Source: Nitrososphaera sp. (lineage in GTDB: Archaea > Thermoproteota > Nitrososphaeria > Nitrososphaerales > Nitrososphaeraceae). From it: a DNA stretch of 10,462 nt. The stretch's first letter is position 1. Every line of letters begins with the position of its first letter. The translations under genes and the position numbers were made by a program. The notes beneath the pieces were generated by a model. It was given only the letters and a program-made list of their open reading frames with translations, did no database searches and was not told the DNA's origin. Shown one piece after another: positions 6,070-10,462 of this stretch. The stretch is from NCBI GenBank assembly GCA_025450475.1, contig JANWHJ010000024.1:1-10462 (forward strand), read 5' to 3'.

Positions 6070-6861
6070 ATGAGCATCAAGGGCAAATTGTATGTAGTAG
6101 GAGTAGGACCCGGCCACCACGATCATATGACATTTCGCGCAAAACAAGTAATCGACGAAAGCCAAGTCATCATAGGGTATGACACATACGTGACCCTTGT
6201 AGAAGACCTGATAGCCGGCAAAGAGGTTCATCGGTACCCCATGACGCAGGAAGTCGACCGCGCCAACCAGGCAATCGATCTTGCAGAAATGGGACAGGTG
6301 GTGTCGCTCGTGTCGTCAGGCGACCCTGGCATTTACGGCATGATCGGCCTCATTTACGAAATCCTGGCTGAAAAGGGCTGGGACCAGAAAAATGGGATTT
6401 ACGTCGAATGCGTTCCCGGCGTGTCATCGCTCAATTCATGCGCCGCCTTGGTCGGCTCACCTTTGATGACTGATTTTGCTGTAGTCAGCATGAGTGACCT
6501 CTTAGTGCCGTGGGACATAATTGTAAAGAGGGTCGAGGCAGCAGCCATGGGAGATTATGTTACGGTCATTTACAACCCCGCAAGCAAGAAGCGCGTACAC
6601 CAGCTGCGCGATACGAAGGAGATATTCCTAAAGCACCGCAAGCCGAGTACGCCTGTGGCAATAGTCAAGGGCGCATACCGTGGGAGTCAACAGGTCGTCA
6701 TGACGACTCTTGACAGGATGCTGGATCACCAAGACATGCTTGGCATGATTACGACGGTAATCGTGGGCAACTCTTCAACCTACAATTACAAGGGGATGAT
6801 GATAAACCCGCGTGGATACACGTCCAAGTACGAGCTGGTAAAGCAACACACAATAGAGTAA
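6070..6861 (+). CDS. cobJ: Precorrin-3B / cobalt-precorrin-3 C17-methyltransferase
   Basis: A 263-residue member of the tetrapyrrole methylase superfamily acting in corrin ring formation for vitamin B12. It adds a methyl group from S-adenosylmethionine at C17 with ring contraction (CobJ in the aerobic route, CbiH in the anaerobic route). Seen here: GVGPG at 11-15 followed by HHDHMT, the SSGDPGIYGM loop at 82-91, VECVPGVSS at 112-120 and the family-specific AVVSMSDLLVPW region with VIYNPASKKR. The length is normal for the single-domain enzyme. The ATG start lies 32 bases after the aspartate kinase stop, and an A/T-rich TAAATTG overlapping that stop could be a promoter. Ammonia-oxidising archaea make B12, so the cbiH name is equally possible. 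Confidence 0.9.
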   Translation: MSIKGKLYVVGVGPGHHDHMTFRAKQVIDESQVIIGYDTYVTLVEDLIAGKEVHRYPMTQEVDRANQAIDLAEMGQVVSLVSSGDPGIYGMIGLIYEILAEKGWDQKNGIYVECVPGVSSLNSCAALVGSPLMTDFAVVSMSDLLVPWDIIVKRVEAAAMGDYVTVIYNPASKKRVHQLRDTKEIFLKHRKPSTPVAIVKGAYRGSQQVVMTTLDRMLDHQDMLGMITTVIVGNSSTYNYKGMMINPRGYTSKYELVKQHTIE

Positions 6862-6920
6862 TTCTTTTACTGTTAGCATGCGCTAGTTTGCGGAAAATCA
6901 AAAGGAAAAAGGGGGGTGGC
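6862..6920. terminator. Bidirectional T-rich termination region between cobJ and amoB
   Basis: The short gap between the convergent ends of cobJ and amoB holds a T-rich stretch on the plus strand just after the cobJ stop (ATTCTTTTACTGTT). On the minus strand, after the amoB stop, it holds pyrimidine-rich tracts with repeated T runs (about 6894-6915). Archaeal termination typically relies on such T tracts without a strong hairpin. No clear stem-loop is seen. Confidence 0.4.
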
Positions 6921-7475
6921 CTAGATAACTTGCCACGGTCTTGTTGCGAAAGTCACGCCAAGGCCTACTCCAATGATTACGCATTGGTAGACAATGTTGC
7001 TATATGGAATTGGTTTAAGTATTGGCGGGCCGCTAACATTCACTGTTGCACCTCTGCCGAGGCCTGGACCCACGTGCTCCACATTAAGTTGTGTGTGTAC
7101 GTGGTAAGTTGCTGGTTCGAGTGCCTTGACGGTGATAGAGTATGGCACTGTTCCGCCGGGCGGAATATCAAATATGTTGCCTGGCGGGTCTCTCGTCAAG
7201 AATTCCCATCTGTTGCCTGCATTCGCTGACTCACTGAATAGAGAAAGCCAAGCTCTGAGCGGTCTATTGACCAAGCTTCTCAGCTCGCCGCTTACTGTTA
7301 GCGATTCTCCTGTGTTCAGCGTCTGGTCAGAAAATTGTTCATTATCAATCCTTACGAATCTGCTCTGAAGCTGTGCCTGTACACCGTGTCCCTCAGCATT
7401 CGGGAAGAAGTACACGAATGATGACAGCACCATGACAGTCGCAAGAGCCGTCACGACCAACGTCTTGCTTTCCAT
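6921..7475 (-). CDS. amoB: Ammonia monooxygenase subunit B (archaeal)
   Basis: A 184-residue archaeal AmoB, a subunit of the membrane copper enzyme that oxidises ammonia to hydroxylamine. Residues 1-29 form a signal peptide (MESKTLVVTALATVMVLSSF and beyond). Cleavage before His30 would leave HGVQAQLQSRF at the mature N-terminus, matching the N-terminal His copper ligand of methane monooxygenase PmoB. The second ligand pair is HVH at 125-127. A cupredoxin-like domain spans about 30-150, followed by one membrane helix (about 160-177) and the archaeal C-terminus TFATRPWQVI. Archaeal AmoB lacks the second cupredoxin domain of bacterial AmoB/PmoB, so this length is complete. The ATG at 7475 (or its neighbour at 7478) is preferred over an in-frame start at 7562, because the longer frame would cover the TATA-like box. 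No amoA or amoC is adjacent. Confidence 0.95.
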   Translation of the reverse strand: MESKTLVVTALATVMVLSSFVYFFPNAEGHGVQAQLQSRFVRIDNEQFSDQTLNTGESLTVSGELRSLVNRPLRAWLSLFSESANAGNRWEFLTRDPPGNIFDIPPGGTVPYSITVKALEPATYHVHTQLNVEHVGPGLGRGATVNVSGPPILKPIPYSNIVYQCVIIGVGLGVTFATRPWQVI

Positions 7476-7510
7476 CATATCCCTATATCTTAGGTAGACC
7501 AGAAAGAACA

Positions 7511-7520
7511 AAGATATATG
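7511..7520 (-). promoter_or_regulatory. TATA-like box of amoB
   Basis: On the minus strand this reads CATATATCTT, about 35-40 bases before the paired ATG codons at 7473-7478, giving a predicted leader of roughly 10-15 bases. It lies between divergent amoB and radA. A strong promoter is expected because amo genes are highly expressed in these archaea. Confidence 0.5.
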
Positions 7521-7596
7521 TTTTGCTCCGGGACGTTCGCGCTGAATTTCGTCGTTTGTCAATGCTAATTAGTGGCACCTCCAAAGATAGTAGCAC

Positions 7597-8580
7597 TTGG
7601 TTACTTCAGAGGACGCTCCGGGACGGCTGGCGCTTTCTAGCATTGAGGAGATAGGGCCCGCCACGGAAAAGCGCCTAAGGGAGGCCGGTTTCAGGTCGAT
7701 CCGAGACCTTCTGGTAAGGGGGCCTGTTGACATGGCCGAGGCCACGGGTATGGAGATGGACAAGTCGGTCGAGATATGCAACAAGGCCCGAGTCATGCTG
7801 CAGGACCTCGGGATAATAGACAAAAGCTTTGTCACGGCGACCAGCCTTTACAGGAAGCACAAGGACCGCATATTGACAGGATCCAGAAGCTTTGACGACC
7901 TCCTTGGCGGCGGGCTGGAAACACGGGCGGTTACAGAGGTTTATGGTGAATTCGGGACGGGCAAGACCCAGCTATGCCATACGCTTTGTGTGATCGTGCA
8001 GCAGGACAGGATTGCAGGTGGCCTTGCGGCAAAAGCATTATACATCGACACTGAAAACACCTTCCGGCCGGAGCGGATAGTTTCGATTGCCGAAGCGCGC
8101 GGCTTCAACCCGCGGAAGTCTCTTGAAAACGTCATAGTAGCAAAAGCGTACAACAGCGCGCACCAGGAACTCATTATTGAAGAGGCCGGTTCTGTGATCG
8201 AAGACAACAACGCCCGGCTTATAGTAGTTGATTCTGCAGTCGCCCACTATCGCGCGGAATTCCTCGGCCGCGCGACGCTATCAGAGCGCCAGCAGCGTCT
8301 GAACAAGTTCATGCACATCTTGGTCAGGATAGCGGAAACCTATGAAGTGGCGGTGATAGTGACAAATCAGATACAGGCGTCGCCCGATGCTTACTTCGGT
8401 GACACGGTCCGCGCTACTGGTGGCAACGTCGTCGCGCACACCAGCACTTACAGGATTCACCTAAAGCGCTCGGGCAAGAACAGAATAGCGAGAATGGTCG
8501 ACAGCCCTTACCACGCGGAGAGGGAAATAGTGTTCACTTTGTCAGAGCGCGGCATTTCAGATGTCAGCGAAGGTAGATAA
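7597..8580 (+). CDS. radA: DNA repair and recombination protein RadA
   Basis: A 327-residue archaeal RecA/Rad51-family recombinase that forms ATP-dependent filaments on single-stranded DNA and drives strand exchange. An N-terminal helix-hairpin-helix DNA-binding domain spans about 12-70. The polymerisation motif FVTA is at 78-81 (FxxA type). The ATPase core has Walker A GEFGTGKTQ at 117-125, Walker B LIVVD at 208-212 and the DNA-binding loop 2 region NQIQASPDAYFGDT at 257-270, followed by RATGGNVVAHTSTYRIHL. The length is typical. The hairpin turn reads EEIGPATEKRL, apparently one or two residues shorter than the usual GVGPATAEKL. The TTG start has no in-frame ATG before the helix-hairpin-helix. 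The gene points away from amoB. Confidence 0.95.
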   Translation: MVTSEDAPGRLALSSIEEIGPATEKRLREAGFRSIRDLLVRGPVDMAEATGMEMDKSVEICNKARVMLQDLGIIDKSFVTATSLYRKHKDRILTGSRSFDDLLGGGLETRAVTEVYGEFGTGKTQLCHTLCVIVQQDRIAGGLAAKALYIDTENTFRPERIVSIAEARGFNPRKSLENVIVAKAYNSAHQELIIEEAGSVIEDNNARLIVVDSAVAHYRAEFLGRATLSERQQRLNKFMHILVRIAETYEVAVIVTNQIQASPDAYFGDTVRATGGNVVAHTSTYRIHLKRSGKNRIARMVDSPYHAEREIVFTLSERGISDVSEGR

Positions 8581-8592
8581 TATTAAATTAAG
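8579..8592 (+). promoter_or_regulatory. TATA-like region of rpl21e
   Basis: The A/T-rich stretch AATATTAAATTAA begins at the radA stop and is centred about 27-30 bases before the rpl21e ATG. It could drive rpl21e and rpo4 separately from radA. The call rests on composition and spacing. Confidence 0.4.
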
Positions 8593-8612
8593 GCTGGTGT
8601 CACTGGGTTGCT

Positions 8613-8930
8613 ATGCGTTCACACGGCACAAGGAGGAAGGCTCGCTCTATCCTGACGAAGGACAATGTTGTCAGGGGCATATCTTATCTGCTTCACGATT
8701 ACAATGTTGGAGATAAGGTCGTTGTCGACATCGACCCAAGGGAGCACGACACAACTCCACACCGGAGGTTTCACGGCAGAATAGGAGAGGTGGAGCTGGT
8801 CGGAAGGCGTACATTGCGAGTTGCTGTGATGTTTGGCGATAAGAAAAAGATATTGCAGACCAGGTTCAACCACATTAAGCCCCTTGCAGGTACTGCACAA
8901 ATGTCGGCAGCAGGTGCCAACAGCAGATGA
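8613..8930 (+). CDS. rpl21e: 50S ribosomal protein L21e
   Basis: A 105-residue large-subunit ribosomal protein found in archaea and eukaryotes (RPL21), not in bacteria. The N-terminal RSHGTRRKARSILTKD is the family signature, with many basic residues for rRNA contact. The core DYNVGDKVVVDIDP and HRRFHGRIGEVELVGRRTL resembles an SH3-like barrel in layout. The length is slightly above the usual 95-100 residues because of a short Ala/Ser-rich C-terminal tail. The start is ATG. Its last four bases (ATGA) contain the rpo4 start, so the two are translationally coupled, as is common for this gene pair in archaea. Confidence 0.95.
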   Translation: MRSHGTRRKARSILTKDNVVRGISYLLHDYNVGDKVVVDIDPREHDTTPHRRFHGRIGEVELVGRRTLRVAVMFGDKKKILQTRFNHIKPLAGTAQMSAAGANSR

Positions 8931-9259
8931 CTGAAATAATCAAGAAAGAGATCGTTACGCTCCCGCACGTGAAAGAGATCCTGGAATCGGTTAAGCCCGA
9001 CGACATGGATCAGATCCAAAGATGGACAGCCGACTATGTGACAAAGTTCTCAAAGGCCAACTCGAATAAAGCCCAGAAGATGGTGCGTCAGCTGGTGGAT
9101 CAGTGTGACTTGATGGAAGAAGAGGCCGTCGAGGTGGTCAACATAATGCCCGTGTCGCTCGAGGAACTAAGAGCCTTTACCTTTGGGTGGAAGAAACTTA
9201 TTCTTACCGAAACCCTCGAAAAGATGTTGAATATCTTGAAGGAAGGCACCCAAAGTTAA
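8927..9259 (+). CDS. rpo4: DNA-directed RNA polymerase subunit Rpo4 (F)
   Basis: A 110-residue archaeal RNA polymerase subunit F, the RPB4 equivalent, which with Rpo7 forms the stalk that contacts the emerging RNA and initiation factors. The mostly helical sequence, with LPHVKEILESV, a RWTADYVTKFSK helix, then LVDQCDLMEEEAVEVVNIMP and SLEELRAFTFGWKK, is the typical HRDC-like family pattern. The length is normal. It overlaps rpl21e by four bases. The partner gene rpo7 is not in this window. A possible promoter for the next gene overlaps its stop codon. Confidence 0.93.
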   Translation: MTEIIKKEIVTLPHVKEILESVKPDDMDQIQRWTADYVTKFSKANSNKAQKMVRQLVDQCDLMEEEAVEVVNIMPVSLEELRAFTFGWKKLILTETLEKMLNILKEGTQS

Positions 9260-9262
9260 ATA
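9256..9262 (+). promoter_or_regulatory. TATA-like box overlapping the rpo4 stop codon
   Basis: TTAAATA covers the rpo4 TAA stop and is centred about 32 bases before the TTG of the DUF655 gene. It may start a second transcript covering DUF655 and ksgA. The evidence is spacing and sequence only. Confidence 0.35.
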
Positions 9263-9290
9263 CCCACTCTCGCAATATAGGGATTGAACA

Positions 9291-9905
9291 TTGTCAGGAC
9301 AACCACCCTCGGTTCCGGACGCGGCACCCGGGCACTATAGCCATGGTGAACACGGCCAGCTCAGAAAATACGAAGAGTATGCTTACGTTCTTGACTTTAC
9401 GCCAAGAGGCAAGTCAATAACAGTCAGGGGTAGGGAAGGGGTAATCATCCAGTGTATAGGCGAAGAGCGTCTAACGCTCCTGGAGCTTTTGGGAGTCCAG
9501 AATGCCAATGTCGAAATAGGAGAGAGGCTCTACATAGGGCGCGAGGGGCGTGACAAGGTCGCGAGCGTGCTTGGCCGCCTGGAGTACAACGATGTTTCGC
9601 AGACCTCTAAGAACGAGCTCCCAACTATCGTGGAAAAGATTGTGGTCGCGAACGAAAAGCGCTTTGTGGATTACATCAACATGTCGCAACCAATAACTCC
9701 GAGGATTCACGCGCTAGAGCTCATCCCTGGCATCGGCAAGACCTACATGATGACGATAATCAAGGAAAGGGATAAGAAAAAGTTCGAGAACTTTGCCGAC
9801 CTCCAGACTAGAGTGGGGCTGAGGGAGCCTGCGAAGCTCGTGGCCAAGAGGATCATTGAAGAAATCATGGGACAGGCCAGAATGAACCTTTTCGTACGAA
9901 AGTAA
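9291..9905 (+). CDS. DUF655 family protein, predicted RNA-binding
   Basis: A 204-residue protein of the archaeal DUF655 family (COG1491-like), usually encoded between rpo4 and ksgA. The first 40 residues are polar and probably flexible (SGQPPSVPDAAPGHYSHGEH), then EYAYVLDFTPRGKS begins a beta-rich domain that also includes IIQCIGEERLTLLEL and ERLYIGREGRDKV. The C-terminal part has a helix-hairpin-helix-like motif, ALELIPGIGKTYMMTIIKER (about 140-160). The combination suggests nucleic-acid binding, perhaps RNA given its cluster with ribosome genes; the exact role is not known to me. The start chosen is TTG, 31 bases after rpo4; the N-terminal tail length is uncertain. Its stop directly abuts the ksgA start. 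Confidence 0.88.
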   Translation: MSGQPPSVPDAAPGHYSHGEHGQLRKYEEYAYVLDFTPRGKSITVRGREGVIIQCIGEERLTLLELLGVQNANVEIGERLYIGREGRDKVASVLGRLEYNDVSQTSKNELPTIVEKIVVANEKRFVDYINMSQPITPRIHALELIPGIGKTYMMTIIKERDKKKFENFADLQTRVGLREPAKLVAKRIIEEIMGQARMNLFVRK

Positions 9906-10462
9906 TTGCCCCACCATACCCGGTCGCTTGGGCAGCATATGCTTGTTGACCAGCGGGTCCTTGCGAAAATTGTCGACGCTGCCAAAATAGGCATGAACGA
10001 GACAGTGCTTGAGGCAGGAACAGGGCAGGGAATCCTTACGGCTGAACTATGCAAGGTTTCAAAACATGTAGTTTCGTATGAAGTCGATCGCAAGCTATAC
10101 CAACTTTCGCAGGCGCAGCTCCGGTACCAGAACCTGGAGCTTGTAAACGCGGATCTATTCAAAACCGCAAACCTGCACTTTGACATTTTTGTTTCAAACC
10201 TCCCCTATTCACGCAGCAGAGACGCTTTTGAATGGCTGGCTGCACAGAAATTCGGTAGGGCAATAGTGATGGTACAAGAGGAGTTTGCAAACAAGCTTGC
10301 CGAAAAACCAGGCAGCAAGAACTACCGCGCGATATCTGCGTTGGCTGCGCACTGCTTTGCCAGTGAAAAACTATTCAATGTTGGAAAAGGATCGTTTGAG
10401 CCGCAGCCAAAGATAGAATCCACAGTCATCAGGATCATCCCTATCAATAGTGTTGAAAAAGT
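9906..10462 (+). CDS. ksgA: rRNA adenine dimethyltransferase KsgA/Dim1 (partial, right edge)
   Basis: The first 185 codons of the methyltransferase that dimethylates two adjacent adenines near the 3' end of 16S rRNA during small-subunit maturation. The N-terminal RSLGQHMLVDQRVLAKI is the family opening. The S-adenosylmethionine loop EAGTGQG is at 36-42, and the catalytic motif NLPY is at 98-101 followed by SRSRDAF. VMVQEEFANKLAEKPGSKNY and FEPQPKIESTVIRI are later family motifs, so the catalytic domain is nearly complete and only the C-terminal part is missing at the window end. The start is a TTG immediately after the DUF655 stop; an in-frame ATG at 9939 would cut into the RSLGQH motif. No frameshift is seen in the part present. 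Confidence 0.95.
   Translation, partial: MPHHTRSLGQHMLVDQRVLAKIVDAAKIGMNETVLEAGTGQGILTAELCKVSKHVVSYEVDRKLYQLSQAQLRYQNLELVNADLFKTANLHFDIFVSNLPYSRSRDAFEWLAAQKFGRAIVMVQEEFANKLAEKPGSKNYRAISALAAHCFASEKLFNVGKGSFEPQPKIESTVIRIIPINSVEK

Noticed and set aside
6888..7229. 113-residue plus-strand reading frame
   Set aside because: It is antisense to the C-terminal half of amoB, including the copper-ligand HVH and the membrane helix.
9743..10186. 147-residue minus-strand reading frame over the right end
   Set aside because: It is antisense to DUF655 and ksgA, whose motifs (PGIGK, EAGTGQG, NLPY) are clear.

Overview
The window looks like chromosomal DNA from an ammonia-oxidising archaeon (Thaumarchaeota/Nitrososphaeria), probably the soil Nitrososphaera-type lineage. 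The strongest evidence is a complete archaeal-type ammonia monooxygenase subunit B gene (amoB). It is surrounded by archaeal-only or archaeal/eukaryotic information-processing genes: RNA polymerase Rpo11 and Rpo4, transcription factor S, PCNA, RadA, ribosomal protein L21e, a DUF655 protein and a KsgA/Dim1 rRNA methyltransferase. Placement at genus level is inference.

Layout. Positions 1-1500 are gene-poor and hold only small minus-strand reading frames rich in CxxC zinc-binding motifs. Two look intact (308-532 and 984-1277), one is a short candidate (1301-1462), and one appears broken by frameshifts (612-830). Positions 1519-3151 hold a minus-strand pair with overlapping ends: a conserved-looking protein of unknown function, then the AmmeMemoRadiSam-type radical SAM enzyme (amrS). 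A short divergent promoter region (3152-3204) separates these from a plus-strand run: rpo11, tfs, pcn, aspartate kinase and cobJ/cbiH. amoB lies convergent to cobJ and divergent to radA. The right end is the archaeal cluster radA, rpl21e, rpo4, DUF655 and ksgA, with ksgA cut by the window edge.

How the genes work together. Rpo11, TFS, PCNA, RadA, L21e, Rpo4 and KsgA are core transcription, replication/repair and ribosome functions. Aspartate kinase starts the Lys/Thr/Met pathway, and CobJ belongs to corrin ring (vitamin B12) synthesis. AmoB is the copper-binding, extracytoplasmic subunit of the energy-generating ammonia monooxygenase. It stands alone here, with no amoA or amoC beside it. Several core genes (tfs, pcn, radA, DUF655, ksgA) begin with TTG, and many start points have an A/T-rich TATA-like box about 25-35 bases upstream, as expected for short-leader or leaderless archaeal transcripts.

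I did not find a clearly novel multi-gene system. The points most worth following are the isolated amoB, the cluster of small and partly decayed zinc-ribbon genes at the left, and the unknown protein overlapping amrS. No rRNA, tRNA, CRISPR array or insertion sequence was recognised.
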